Shown here: in pieces, positions 9,746 to 22,644 of the stretch
How positions within the stretch are numbered: position 1 is the first letter of the stretch
Layout: each line of letters begins with the position of its first letter
Assembly: GCA_005406025.1 (NCBI GenBank)
Contig: BGZK01001614.1
Coordinates: forward strand, 1 to 64,000
Direction: 5' to 3'
DNA length: 64,000 bases
From: Eumeta japonica
Lineage: Eukaryota; Arthropoda; Insecta; Lepidoptera; Psychidae
Notes under the pieces: generated by a model
The model's input: the letters and a program-made list of their open reading frames with translations, nothing else
What the model was told of the DNA's origin: nothing
Databases searched by the model: none
Program-made: the position numbers and the translations under genes

Positions 9746-12700
9746 CTAACACCAATCAGGTGTATCTAGCCTATGATTCGAAGGCAACATGTTGTTCAGC
9801 TCCTCGATGTCGGCCATTATTTGACGCAGCATAGTCCCACACCTGGACACCTGGTGTGCTATTTCTTTCACTCGTGAGAGCCTTTCCGCATTTCGTGCAT
9901 TCTGTCTCTGTCTATCGACCATCGCAGCATGAAGACGTATTATCTCTACATCTGTCTGTTGAAGAGTTATCAATGAAAAATAAGGTTGAAAATACACAAT
10001 GCAAAATAAATATTTAATTAAAATACCATTAATGCAATTAATTCCAATTATGTTATTATTCCATACTGTTTTCATAAGCTGTAATGATTATTTTTACATT
10101 GGGTTACATTACATTTTACATTAGTTTACATTGATACAATAATGAAATTTAGACATTAATATAAATGAGGAACATTAGTATTACAACTAAAAATAATTTT
10201 GTTGAAAAACAGGAGGTATTATAAGTTTGATATCTATGTCTGTCTGTGTGTCCATCTGTGGCTTTGTAAGTCCCATATAGATGGACCGATTACAATGCAG
10301 CTTCTGTTTCAAATTATTAAATTAAAACAAGGTTTTTAGCTATATATGCATAGTTCGGTGACTCAAACGAGGATTTAAATTAATATGAGACTTAACAATC
10401 GATCTAGGAGATTTTAATGAAATGAAATGACGAATTTTCTTTTCATTACCAAATTAAATTGTCACCAAAAAATCAAAATAAACATGCATTTACCTCTTTG
10501 ACTCTCGCAACTAAAGTCGTCTGGTCAGCGGCAAGCGGTTGGGCGCAGGCAGCCAGGTGTGCCTGGTAGCGGGATGCCAGCCGAACCCACGGCCTATAGT
10601 CCAAACCTGAAGCATATTACTATTACCATTTGCTGTTTCATTTACTTGCATTAACACTACTTTTGGCAGAATAAAATCCTTAACCCTTTAGCCTTAGATG
10701 ATCATATAAAACTAGCTGACGATATAACAGAACTAATAAATCAAATGGAAGGCGAAGATTGAGATGCCCACTTGGAGGATAGAATATCGTGCTAGAGCCA
10801 TGCTATGATCAACTTGGCTTTCTCATAGAATGCAGGTGTGAAGTAACAGTTTCAGCTGTTGTGTTTTGTTAACTGGACAACTGGACAAAACGCTAGAACT
10901 CTCTTTCTAGTAGCCCACTCCCCCTCCATCACCCCACAACCTCCCTTCGTCACCCCACAACCCCTCTCTATCACCCCATAACCTTCCTTCATTAGCCTAT
11001 AACCCTTTCCATGGGCTCACTCCTTCCTCCATCAGAGGATCCTATTCCTACCCAAGAGGTCGGCAACAAACTGATGACTCCTCCAGAGTCACGAGTGTCT
11101 ACGGGCCACGGCACACTACTGTACTGTACTGTACTCTGATGATTTGCTTACTGCTTGTTTCCCAATAATGAAAAAAAAAATACATTTTGTAGAAACAGCT
11201 ACTGTTATAATATTATTAAGTATTCATGGAAATAATATTTATATTATCAAATAACATGTGGTTGAGGTAGCTTAAGAACTATTATCACATTATAAAATAT
11301 GTGGGAAGTGAGCTTGAGTGGAAGTTGAGGACTGGATGGTGGAGAAAGTCATCAATGAGGTGTTCTGCCGATTTGGAGTCCCGTTGGAAATTAAAACTAA
11401 TGAAGAAAAACTTAAGGCCCAATTTTTTCAAGAACTTTGCCATATGCTGGACACTCACAAAATAAAGATATTCACACATGGTGTGATGGAATGGTTTAGC
11501 CAATTGAAAATGAAACTTAAGAAAGCAATTGAGAGCCGTAAAAGGAATGTGATCTACAAGTACTTATTCCTGTTATACTGCAGAGCATAAAATCATTACA
11601 CAACCCTTTCAACATGAGGAAATGTCATTGAAACTACAACCACAATGAGTTTTCTGCAAACTGCAACAACTATTTCAGCATTGGTAAATAATAATGCAAT
11701 TTTCCTTCATTAAACAGTGGTCACTGTTTATGACAGTTCTTAAATCATAGCATAAAGGAAAAGTTGGACTAATGTTAATTGGATCTATAATATACATTAT
11801 TAGCTAATTTCAAAACCAAAAATCCACATTATAATCAATGGTACTTCATAAAAATAATAATGGTACAATAATGTTAAATGACAATGGCACAATAAACTCA
11901 TAGATAATATGCATTATCAATCTCAAGCCTGAAAAAAATACTTTTGATCATATTTTACTTACATTATAAATGAAATATAATCAAAAGTATTATTAATAAG
12001 TAATCATATTATTTAATCTTAAGATTTCGAAAGTATCGAACATTTTTAATGTAATTTATAAGGTCATATATTTCATAAAACTCGATATGGTTAATATGGC
12101 AAAATTATTTTCTGTTTTTGGTTTTTTGTTTCACACTTGGCTCTAAATATATGATATTGAATAAAAATGATTTCTCATGACTGATACCTTCTAAAATTTC
12201 AGGATCTCTGGTACCTGGTAATCCCAAGGTTCCACGCATAATGGGCAGAAATGTTGGTATTTCCTGAAAATACATATGACATTTATTCATGTAAGATCTG
12301 TTTGATTTTGTGATACATAAAACTTTGAGATTTGAATTGAAAGCAAATTTTATTATTTATGCCTACATTATTATTTACTATTACTGTTACCACAATGGAT
12401 AGTACACTCCTTCGGAAAAATATTACAGTTACAATGTATGAAACTCTGACACCCAGAATTGCCTGGGAATAATGCAATGATTAGGTGTAATGCTCCCAGA
12501 TCTTCTTCTCTGCTTCCTGTTTTATAGCACTGTTACACTTTTGACACTTACTTCCCAGTGGACGAGTTTCATGCATTACAATATACTAATTAAACAACAA
12601 AATTACAAATCATAAGAATAATAATATTTTTTTATGGACTACCACATATATTTTTGACATGACACTCATATTGCACACCAGTGCAATAGTTCTAGAATGC

Positions 12701-14836
12701 TTATTTTCATTCGAGTAAATATATATATGTGCATGAATGTTTGCTTTTCATATCGGCTTCAAGAATACACACATGGTATACTAGTTTATAGTAAAAGCTA
12801 CATAGGCAGTAAATTTTGATATCAAAACAAGTAATTCAAATAATAGTCAGTTAATATTTTTCCCAATAATAAATAAGGCAGTGATATATTTCTAAATACA
12901 CAAACAGAAAAAAAACCCTATGTGAATCTTTCAAGTGAGCATTATGTACTGTTAGTTCAATAATTGTAGTTGAGTAAATTTTACTCAATATCCACACTCT
13001 AATATCAGCGTGATTTGGCATGGTCGTGAGTGGTGATGGGTGGGAACAAGAAGGTACCAAGATAGAATCCTAACCAAGGACAAATTTAACAATGAACTAA
13101 TATATTAATATCAAATAAATTCATTCGCTCTGCGTCTAGAAGAGCATGTTAAACCATCAATATCACACATTATCATCGCACTGGTGATAACATCATTATC
13201 AGCAGCCACACTAAGCTTGGTGAGTATAAAAACCTTAAAGTTCAAACCCCTCAAACTGAAATAATATTATGGGCACTGAAAGGAATGCTTGGACAAATGG
13301 GGTGACAAAGACACAACAACTAATGACAAAAATATGGACTCTGTTTAATGGGTTTTCAACGCAAAGCCAATGAACCAATTAAAATAATGATTGGTGGAAA
13401 GCCAGATTGATATTTGCAAGTGCATACAAAATAGAATTCTTATCTTAAAAACAAATTTATTACACTAATAATCGCTAAATACTCTTCAAGTTGATGGTTA
13501 ACAGTATTCATTACTGAAGTACACTTAAAAACAGATTCTATTCAATTGAATCTACAAAAAGAAATATATTCATATTTACCTGCAACCTTCTAATGTGTTC
13601 ATCCATATGTATGTCGGGATTTGAAACCGCTTCCTTAACAACTACGATATCGTGAACTTTCTTTCTCCTCGGTTGAAGGGACAGCTGTCGTTTCTGCAAC
13701 ATCGCTGATGGTTTCTTGGCATCACTGGAACGCTGTGATGTACTTTTACCAGATGCTTTTGGTGAATCTTAGAAAAGACAAACATCTTTTAATTTGTCAA
13801 AATAAAATAGGAATTGTAAGCATCTGTAATTCAACAATATTTTTTGAAAAATTACTAAGGCACTCATATCAAAATTTTAGAAGGATGATGCTTTGAACTA
13901 AGCTTAGGCTTTCAATCAATAGATAGAGAAAGTTAATTATTAAATGAAATATTTTTTAATAATTACAACTGTAATAATAATACAATTATAATTCAATTAA
14001 TAACATTATTGTCGATAGATATTGCTTTCTGTTATTCTTTAAAAAATAAATCATTATATTCAGCAATATAGGTTTGTTTTCTTACTATTAATTTATTTAG
14101 ATTGTCTATATTTAAATAAATGTATTACTCTACAAATATAGAGCAAAAAGATTTTTTTTTAAACATACCACCGATTGGTCTATCTACAGTGTATGATATA
14201 TAAGGCAGCTCCGAGTCACTGCACATGCTGGCTCCGGGAGAATTGTTACCACTTGTTGAAGTATCAGTCCTTGAATCTGTGATACATCCAAGTTGAAATT
14301 TAATACAAAACCCAAATAAGAATAATGTTTGGATTGTATTAAAAGTTTTAGCATTTTACACTTGTTATGGAAAGGGCAGCTGTTAAAGGAATTTTTTTTT
14401 AAATATGAAGGTAATGCATCCTATCTCTTTCCACGGGTGATTGATCAATGATGTTTAAATTTCGAAATCAAGTAAATTTTCCTCATAGTTCAGACAATAT
14501 GCCAAAGAAGTCTTAATGGGCAATGTCACTAAATTGATGGTAATACTGTTATCAGGTTTTTTATCACCCCATCCTAAGGTACATCTCCCACAATCTTTAT
14601 TTCAGCTTGAGGGACAAGAATCTTAACCCACCACACAGTTAAAGTGGTGGTTAGGGAGTCTTAAGGACCACTGGCACCATTGGGGAATAGTGTGGCAACG
14701 TAAAATTGCTTTCTTAATTTTTTTTGCTGCAATGTCACTCACCAGATCTAAATGGTGCAGCGATAGTGTGACCTCTTCTAACTGGTGGCGCTCTTTGCAC
14801 TTGCTTCTGATTGGATTGAGATTGCTCTGAACCCAT
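9746..14836 (-). CDS. BORCS5: BORC complex subunit 5 (myrlysin/LOH12CR1 homologue), six exons
   Basis: Minus-strand coding exons are 14743-14836, 14169-14276, 13580-13767, 12188-12263, 10494-10606 and 9746-9955. All introns are GT/AG, and split codons agree at every join, giving 262 residues. The start MGSEQSQS is the family's N-myristoylation signal. Other family blocks are HDIVVVKEAVSNPDIH, EIPTFLPIMRG, RYQAHLAACAQPLAADQTTL, RQRQNARNAERL and LNNMLPSNHRL, in the same order as the human protein. BORC sits on the cytosolic face of lysosomes and recruits Arl8 for kinesin-driven transport; the lipid-anchored N terminus attaches it to the membrane. The protein is longer than the human one (about 196) because of a Ser/Thr-rich insert in exons 1-3. 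Intron 4 contains a dispersed repeat and a gypsy integrase scrap. The identification is by recalled family similarity. Confidence 0.93.
10785..11165 (-). repeat. Interspersed repeat family A, reverse copy with internal expansion
   Basis: The reverse complement gives the family blocks AGTTTGTTGCCGACCTCTTG, GGGTAGGAATAGGATC, GGAGGAAGGAGTGAG, then an expanded tandem block, then CTGAAACTGTTACTTCACAC. It lies in BORCS5 intron 4. Confidence 0.7.
10929..11012. repeat. About 21-bp tandem repeat, four units
   Basis: Four imperfect units on the pattern ATCACCCCACAACCTCCCTT (plus strand), with the last two more diverged. It is an internal expansion of the family A repeat copy at 10785-11165 and is not seen at this length in the other copies. 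Confidence 0.7.
11318..11590 (+). pseudogene. Integrase fragment of a second Ty3/gypsy element
   Basis: A 90-codon open stretch reads VINEVFCRFGVPLEIKT, then FFQELCHMLDTHKI, then GVMEWFSQLKMKLKKAIESR. This follows the central catalytic-core layout of gypsy integrases (...F.RFGVP..I.TDQG...F...LC..L.I.KT..., then the region around the catalytic Glu). The expected TDQG is TNEE here, and the block around the catalytic Glu has decayed. It is unlike the integrase at 6206-6928, so it comes from a different lineage. It sits antisense in BORCS5 intron 4 with no LTRs nearby. It is a dead scrap. Confidence 0.75.
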
Positions 14837-15820
14837 GGCTCCTGGGGCAATGTTACGTAGAAATATTTGCAAGTATTAAAAATGTTTACATATCAACATT
14901 TTCTTAATCACTTTAAAACATAACGAAAACATGAAATAAAATAGGCATCCAATCAAAAAAAAAACTAATCACGTATTTATTTATTAAAGATCAAAAATTA
15001 CACTGCCAATACCTCGTACGTATCGGGCCCCTTCCTGTTAACAAGATGTCATTTATGAATGCACTCGCTTTTCGTTCGCCAAGCCACAGAAAAATCTTCG
15101 AACACAAAACAATTCCCAAAATACGGAATTCACATAACTCAATTTAAGTACATACACAAGGTACAACAACATTAATTACGCACTTTTTTTTTCTGTATAT
15201 CAACTTCTCATTCAAAGGACAATTACGACTTTTCAGTTTTCACTACTTTTGACAGCCACAGTGTCAATTTTTTTTTAACTAAAGTTACATAATAACCTGT
15301 TGACTGATTGATAAAACAACGCGTAACTCAAACTTCCATGACGGAAACTTAAAATTTAATAGTGAGATTTTTAAGTATTGGGAATTCAACCGCTAAAATG
15401 TTGAAAATGATGAGTTACTGTTCTATGAAACCTTTGAAGTTTTTCATATCAAGATTTTTGTTTTTGTTAATTATCTTTATGTATAAAAATTCAACCTCCA
15501 GTATGTTTATCTTAAAAACAACCTTTCGATTAACTTCAAATTAGAACACAACATTGTAATTAAATTCGCACACGTCTTATTAAACGTCTACTAGCATTGG
15601 TCTTCGACTTCAGATTATTTGTATTATTGATCCAAACTACTACCGCGATTTTAAAAATTCTTTCGTTAACACAAAGCCATATTGTATATATATAATGTTG
15701 TTAATATTATTTGTCCCAGCTTTATACAAATCGTATTGAACCACCAGAGTTGAAGTTTAATCATCGATAAATCTTAAAGCAGCCCAAGAGGTCAAAATCA
15801 ATAAAACTAAACGCTATTTA
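14837..15820. other. BORCS5 upstream region, no gene seen
   Basis: This region lies immediately 5' of the BORCS5 start on the minus strand, so it should contain its 5' UTR and promoter. No TATA box or initiator can be assigned with confidence. It ends at the ATAAA target duplication (15821-15825) of the BEL/Pao insertion, so that element lies about 1 kb upstream of the BORCS5 ATG. Confidence 0.5.
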
Positions 15821-15825
15821 ATAAA

Positions 15826-16463
15826 TTTAACGGCGATTTCGGCTATCGCCGCGTAAGCCCGCACCCCGGATTGCCTCTCTTCACGATGCGCACGCTTCTT
15901 TCTATGGTCGGCGGATTTCTTGCAGTGTGGCGGCGTGGTCAATAATGGACAGCGTTTTCTTTCAGACTTTATTAAGCCGAGCTTCACAAGATGACGGTTG
16001 GCTAGCAACTGTGTCGGATGCACCACTCCCACCGCATTTTATAGGTGGTGCATCCGTTGCACATGTGAGTTGCATACATTTTAATTGGGAGGCGTGGCCA
16101 TGCACTTAATTTACATATGCATTGTCAGAATGCATTGGCGCCACTAGCGCCAGAGACACCGATTAGCGGCCGTGCCGTAACGACGGCCGCTTTTAAGGCC
16201 TATCATTGGTCCTCCCCACCAAAGCACGATTTCGTATGCAACTCACACGCACATTACATTTCAGATGTTTTAATTATCAATACAAAATTCTAATAAAACA
16301 AACAAATATTTTCCTTAAAACTAGTCCCTACCGGGTGATTAAAAACTATGAACAAAAACTCTTAATAATATACATAGAACACACAAAATATAAAACACTT
16401 TTAAGCCCGTATAAGACACAATACAATTTTAAATTTACATTAATTGCGCGGCTGTCCGTAACA
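15826..16463 (-). repeat. 3' LTR of BEL/Pao element
   Basis: In sense orientation it begins TGTTACGGACAGCCGCGC. Its last bases read TTAAA where the other LTR has TTACA, so the terminal CA is altered. Compared with 22645-23277 it has a 12-bp extra block (TACATATGCATT near 16110), one extra C and about eight missing single bases, mostly in homopolymers. Confidence 0.95.
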
Positions 16464-16485
16464 TTCTCCCCCTCGGTGCGCAGCA

Positions 16486-18129
16486 CTACACTTCAGGACA
16501 CGGAACAGCCGTCGCTTCAGCTGACACCAGCACGACGATCTTCGAAGTGGGACGCCGCAGAACGCCACCAGTCGTCTCGACGTCCACCACACGAACCTGG
16601 TTGTCAGGACCCGGGTAGGTCTTCTTAATTCTGCCTCGAGGCCACGAGTATCGAGGTGATGATGAGTCGACGATCAGCACGATGTCGCCCTCGGCCGGCG
16701 CGCGGCATATAGGGTCGCCGCGCCGGCGGGGCACCAGAGTCGGTAAGTATTCTCTCAACCACCTCTGCCAGAAGTGATCGGCGAGGCGCTGACACGTGCG
16801 CCAGTTTGCAGGCCCGAGGAGCACGTTGTCGTCAAAGTGGCCCGCTGCGGCAGCGCCGCAGGAGCGCCCGATCAGGAAGTGGTTAGGCGTGAGGCCCTCG
16901 GCCTCGGCAGGTTCGACGTCCACCTCCGTCAACGGTCTGGAGTTGACAATGTGCTCGGCTTCTAGCAGTAGGGTGTGGAGAACTTCTTCGCGAGGGCTCC
17001 TCTCTCTCAATGTAGCGGCCAACGCGGTTTTGACAGATCGCACCAAACGCTCCCAGGCGCCACCCATGTTCGGAGCGCCGGGAGGTATGAACTTCCGTAA
17101 TATGGTGCGGATGTCGGCTTCTTCATCTTCTCGTGTACCTCTTGTATGTTCATCAGTTCTTTGTTTGCGCCGACGAAATTCGTGCCGTTGTCCGAATACA
17201 TCACTCTCGGAGTTCCTCTTCGAGCGATGAATCGACGCAAAGCCAATATCATGGAGTCTGATGACAAAGACTCCGCCAGTTCAATGTGTACGGCGCGTGT
17301 TGTCAGGCATGTGAATAGCGCCCCGTATCTCTTTTCGTGTCTGCGGCCTATCGTCACACTCATAGGCCCGAAATAATCGACCCCCCGTACACGTGAAGGG
17401 GGGTTGGTGATGACGTAGGCGTTCGGGAGGCAGGTCACCCTCCGCAGACGGCATTTTCGGCAGACTTCTGTTAATTCTGCACCATTGACATTCGTGGGCG
17501 ATTTTCCGTAGTTTCGATCGCAACGACGTGATATAATATTTCTGCCTAATTTCGTTCATCACGGTGTTGTGGTTTCCGTGATTGAACCTTTCATGGTAGT
17601 GTTTCATGATCAATTTTGCGATCGAACTATCGCCACTGAGCACAGCGGGGCGATTTAAGGTAAACGACACATCTTTAGCGGCCTTTATTCTTCCTTTCAG
17701 ACGAAGAACGCCGTTTTCATCAATTTCCATAGCAAACTTTCGTAGACGGCTTCTTCGTGTGACCGCTTTGCCTTCTCGTAAGTGTGTCGTTTCTTTTTCA
17801 AAACATTTTTGCGCCTCGAGCAAAAGTAACGTTTCGGCCCTTCGAATGTAATCGCAATTCAAACTCAAAGGGTGCCGATCGTTCTCTTCAAGTCTTCTTT
17901 TGTCTTTCTGGGCTGGTGTATGCGCCTTCTTGCTTATGTGCTTCCATGTTGGGTCTGAACTCGTTTTAGTTGCCGTCCTCTTATGTTTCAATGCATTAAC
18001 TTTTCGTTTGACCCGAAACAAATCAATAGCTTGCAGTACTCTGGCCGTACTGCGGAGTAATCGGGTCCAACTCGAGAATCGGCTCACGTTTGGTACGACT
18101 TGCGAGTCTTCTTTATTGACCAGTGTCAA
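16486..18129 (-). pseudogene. BEL/Pao integrase and C-terminal domain
   Basis: Three overlapping minus-strand frames (18129-17281, 17438-17007, 17067-16486). The first holds the H2C2 zinc-binding region (HERFNHGNHNTVMNEIRQ, then CQWCRINR). The second holds the core Asp residues (GVDYFGPM near 17385; YSDNGTNFVGAN near 17190). The third holds GGAWERLVRSVK with the catalytic Glu, HIVNSRPLTEV, then the DUF5641-type tail (LVPRRRGDPICRAPAEGDIV and RGRIKKTYPG). Frame breaks near 17400 and 17040 disrupt what would be one ORF. Confidence 0.92.
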
Positions 18130-19895
18130 CGTCGTACATGATCTCTCCTCCCCGTCGGCTGTTCGCTTTCAACAGTTTCCTGCGGCCATTCGTCTTCGCT
18201 TTGCGCAGGAAATCGGGTCCGTGGAACCATCGGTGCGTTTCATCAAAGTGGGTAGGCGGGTCTCGTGTCGCGTCATCAGCGACGTTCAATTTCGTAGGCA
18301 CCCACCTCCAACATTTCACCGTCGTGTGTTCCTCCAATTCGGCCAGACGATGAGCGACAAACGGTTTGAACGACCGTGGGTCGGAGCGGATCCAAGATAG
18401 AACTGTGCGAGAATCAGTCCAAAATATTTTGCGGGTCACATTCAATTCGATTTCAGTTAGTATCGACGAAGCCAATCGAGCGCCTAACAGCGCCGCTTGC
18501 AATTCGAGCCGAGGGATCGATATGACTTTCAAGGGAGCGACGCGAGCCTTTCCTGCTATTAGCGAAACTGCGCTTTCGTGTTCGCTCAATTTTATACGCC
18601 AATACACGGCCGCAGCGTACGACTTTTCGCTCGCGTCGACGAACACATGTAGCTCCCCCTCGGTGTGGCCGGGCGATATGCATCGAGGTATTCTGATCGA
18701 TGCCAGCTTCTTTATGTCGTTCACCCATTTTAGCCACTTCTTATGTGCATCGGCTTCTATTGTTTCGTCCCAGTCGATCCCTGATCTCCATATGTCCTGG
18801 AGCATGCATTTGCCCGTGATGAGGACGGGCGAGGCTAGACCGAGCGGGTCGAACACGGACATGACTGCACTCGTGACTTGTCGTTTTGTTGGTGGAAGCG
18901 ATGTTTCCAACACTTCAGTAGGCGTGTTCCGCAGGCCGAGATTGAAACCCAGGGCGTCATTATTGATGTCCCACTGTAGACCGAGGGTTTTTTCAATTCG
19001 TGTGTCGCCCCGAGTTGTACATTGTCGTCATTTCGCGTGTCGGGCATTTCATTCAAGACTTCAATTTCGTTACTCGCCCAACCGCGTAACTCGAAGGCTG
19101 CCTTTCGATGAATCTCATAAACTTGTTTCGAAACACGCCTGGCTTCCTCTATACTGTTAAAACTCTTCAAGAAGTCATCAACATAGTGATCTAATCGTAT
19201 CGCTTTGCACGCCTCCGGGTACTCAAGTTCAAATTCTGAGGCGTTGCGATTTTTGATGTAGATCGCAGTACAAGGCGATGAGGCGGCGCCGAAAATCAGT
19301 GACGTCATTCGGTACTCTTGTGGATTTTCGTGCATGTTATTTCGCCACAGGAATCGTAAGCTGTCTCGATCTTCTTTTCTGATTTTGACCCGCAGGAACA
19401 TTTCCTTGATGTCGGCCGACACCGCTACGCGCCCTGTCTGAATCGGACGAGTACACCCAATAGTGATCTTATTAAATCGGGGCCCGTGAGCAATGCATCG
19501 TTCAGACATTTGCCGTTCGTACGGGCGGCCGCATCAAAGACAAGGCGGACTTTCTTCTTCTGCGGATGCGTGACGGCGAAATGAGGCAGGTACCACAAGC
19601 GTTCGGATGTAGATTGATTCGGCGCTGGCTCTGCGTACCCATTTTTTAACAGATTATTGATCTGTTCACAATATTCACGTTTCAAATTATTGTTCTTTGA
19701 CAATTTCTTTTCCATGCTGCGCAGACGTCGCATCGCTGTGTCATAGCTTTCAGGCATCGTTTCGTTGTCCGACTTCCACAATAGGCATGTTTCGAACTGA
19801 CCGCTCGGTAATCTTACACTATTGCTATCTAGCAACACGAGCGCCCTCTTCTGGATCGTGGCTCGGTTTACGCGGAGCCACGCCGAGGGATTCAA
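18113..19895 (-). pseudogene. BEL/Pao reverse transcriptase and RNase H
   Basis: Three overlapping minus-strand frames (19895-19425, 19509-18835, 18913-18113) carry the RT. Visible blocks are LWYLPHFAVTHPQKKKVRLV, FDAAARTNGKCLND, then MFLRVKIRKEDRDSLRFLWR, and the catalytic YVDDF at 19185-19171. The third frame carries the connection and RNase H region (LHVFVDASEKSYAAAVYW, LELQAALLGARLA, FWTDSRTVLSWI). The frame breaks near 19450 and 18900 each fall in an otherwise conserved stretch. Confidence 0.92.
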
Positions 19896-21078
19896 TTTCG
19901 AAATGCCGTTTCACAATGTCATTCAGTTCAATGTCGGAAGCGTCGGACGGTCGCAAGTGATGTACGGTATTTATCGGTCGTGATAAACTGGAGCAGCATC
20001 CATGTAACACCCAGCCCAGTTGAGTCAAGGAGGCGGCAGGCTGGTTTGCGCGACCACTCTTAATTTGTCGCGACACAATCAAGCCCCAATTATCCTGACC
20101 GATCAAGATGCACGGTGCGGCAGCGTCATAGATCAAATTTTCAGCGATATCTGTCAAGTGCGAGCAGGCTGCGACGGTGGCGCGCTCTACGCGTTGCGGA
20201 GCTAGCTTCAGGTTTCTGATGGTCTGAGCTGTCATGAGTTTCAAGTTTCGAGAAAACAAGCCTTTGATTTTAACTCGAATGACCCGCGATTTTTCATCGG
20301 TTATCTCATTGCCACCGACACTCGAGACGCGTAACGTTTCGCGGCGTCCTTTCGCTCCGATTCGATTCGCCACCTGCTCATCGATTAAGGTGACCGTGGA
20401 GCCTTCGTCAAGGAGTGCGTGGACCTTCATCGAACCTTCGGGGCCATACAGCTCGACCGGAACAATTTTCAAGTATGCGCGCATTGTATTAACATTGTTT
20501 ACAGATACCGCCGTGTGGTCGGTGACGACGGCTGTCGTCTGGGCGCTCCCCTCATGACCCTCTCTCGTGGTCCGCTCTTGGTGGAGTAGCCTATGATGTC
20601 CGCCACGACATATCTTACAGGGCTTTCCTCTGCACGTGGCTTGCATGTGACGGCCCCTCAGGCATCGGAAACACATGCGAAGCCTTTTCGCGGCGTCCCA
20701 TTTTTCGCTCATATTCAACTTCACAAATTCGCCGCAGTCGGGTAAGCCGTGTTCGTTGTTACAGAGCGGACATATCATTTTCACATTTATTGTTGACCGA
20801 TTTGATGGCTGGAAGGCGGTGTGCGAATTCGAGTTGTTGTCATCGTACTTCATAGTGTTGATCGTGTTTGTTCTTCGCGGGCGTCGTTCCGGTGTAGGCC
20901 TCAAATTTCTACTGCCGCCTTTCTCTATCGGCATGGAGGCGCTACACTGGTCGGCTATCTTATTCAAAAAAGTCGACAACATCACAAGTTCGGGCTCGTC
21001 GCTGTTCTGAGAGTCCTTGTATTCGCACCATTTGAATTTCAAGATGTCATTGAATTTGTCAACTATCTCATCGGTCAT
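19825..21078 (-). pseudogene. BEL/Pao zinc knuckles and aspartic protease (DUF1758)
   Basis: This is a 417-codon minus-strand open frame. Two zinc-knuckle-like units lie at about 20680-20590 (CFRCLRGRHMQATC and CKICRGGHHRLLH). The retropepsin-like catalytic block HALLDEGSTVTLIDEQVA is at about 20425-20370, with DEGS in place of the usual DTG/DSG, as is common in BEL/Pao. The frame then runs toward the RT and breaks near 19890. It overlaps the preceding frame at 21075-21078 and the following one at 19825-19895 in different frames. Confidence 0.9.
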
Positions 21079-22188
21079 CTCGGGGCGGACAGGTAGCTCA
21101 ATTTATTCAACGTGCGTATGGCCGCAACACAATTATTTACTTTATTGGCGAACGAGCTGATGTTGCCCATTCCACCGTTCATCGGCGTCATACGTCTCAA
21201 TTTATTTAGCTCCTGTTTGATTATGGCGTCAGGTCGCCCGAACCTGCGCTCGAGCACTCGCATAATTTGTAGCGGATCCGTTTCAGTATAGATCAAGGCT
21301 TCACAAGTTTCACGCGCTTCGCCACTGAGCGCTTTGCGGATCCGTGCTACGTTTTGAACATTGCTGAATAGTCCCGACGTGTCATTGTATACCGATCGAA
21401 ATGCGATCCATTCGCTAACATTTCCACAGAAACTCGGCAGATCTGCCAGAGTTTTAGACGGCTCGTTCACAATTTTCGATGTTTCTTTGCTAGCAGTCTT
21501 GATCGCGAGTACGATCGCATCGGCCAATGTGGATTCGCTCATATTCGAGTCGGTATTACGAGGGGATGCACTATTAATTTCGCTGCATGCCGTCGGTGGC
21601 GGTGGTGGCGCTGTCGTCGGACTCGATTCGGGCACGGGCTCAATGTCGCCCAACGTAACGGTCCGTTTCTCAAGTTTATCCGTTTTGGATAAATGGGACG
21701 CGTTATCACAATCAATCAAATCGCCCGAATCCTCTTCGTCCGCTTCCAGGCGTAGCAACAACATTTTGTACGCGCGACCGCGGCTCGTGCAGCTATCCTT
21801 TCACTTTCCAATTGCTCAAATTCTAATTGAGCCAATAACGCGGCGTGCTTCTTCTGTCGCGCCGTGTTCACATTTCTGTTCGAATCGTCAATGTTCAACT
21901 GATGTGCAGGACTTCGGTTTCGCATATTTGCCGCTAGAGGGCCAAGTGTTGCATCGGATGCGCCGGCTGCATTCGGAGCGTCGACTCGGTCGGATCTCGT
22001 ATCCGCATGCAAGTCACAAACTTCCTCGTCGATCCTCTCCTGCCCAGGCGAACTTCCGCTCAAGTTTTCATTCGTACCGTGGTCCCACGTGCGTCGACGA
22101 CGTGCCCGTTTCTGACGACCGGCTTGTCGGCGCACTCATTGACGTTTCGTTCTCTTGCTCGGCTGTGTTCATTTTGCGCGCTCTGTAA
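21075..22188 (-). pseudogene. BEL/Pao gag-like N-terminal region (DUF1759)
   Basis: Two overlapping minus-strand frames (22135-21716 and 21764-21075) join at a frame break near 21750. The first has a helical, charged stretch (ALLAQLEFEQLESERIAARA) typical of BEL Gag N termini. The second has the DUF1759 core: LPSFCGNVSEWIAFRSVYND, then ALSGEARETCEALIY, then LERRFGRPDAIIKQELNKL. It provides the capsid-like function for particle assembly. The expected start codon region above 22188 is not certain. Confidence 0.85.
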
Positions 22189-22644
22189 CACGCTTGCTGT
22201 CCATCTTCAAGTTCAATTCTTCAATCTTCAATCCCTAACGGTCCCTAACAGCTCGTACGAGGTCCCGAGACGAGGATATGCTCAATACGAGGATGGAAAA
22301 CGGGAAGGGTAGGTGTGGCCCGCTCGACAGTGGACATGCACAGAGTCAGGGTGCGCAATAGAGCTTCGGTGGGAGCGACCGTCGCCAGGCGTGCCTACAG
22401 TCCGGCCCCCTATCTGTGCATGCGTATCGACGCGACAAGGCTATTCGGCGCCGAGATCGTACTCGGCAACCGGTGACCACGCCTCAACTAGTCACACCGC
22501 TCGAAAGCGTTAAACAGTGAGATGTCGTTAACACCGCTAGGTGACCCTCTCACTGTCCGAAGCGTGCACACGGAAATAAAAATCCGAAGCACACGACTTA
22601 CTCGTAAAATTTGTTCAGGATAATCCGGCGAACGAAGGACCAGC

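Noticed and set aside
16206..16628. A 140-codon plus-strand ORF across the 3' LTR boundary
   Set aside because: It spans the LTR and the end of the integrase region antisense. The content is low complexity without family motifs.
18366..19160. A 264-codon plus-strand ORF, and similar long plus-strand ORFs at 17900-18400 and 21361-22188
   Set aside because: They lie exactly antisense to BEL/Pao RT, integrase and gag. The GC-rich coding strand leaves its complement open; no independent motif is present.
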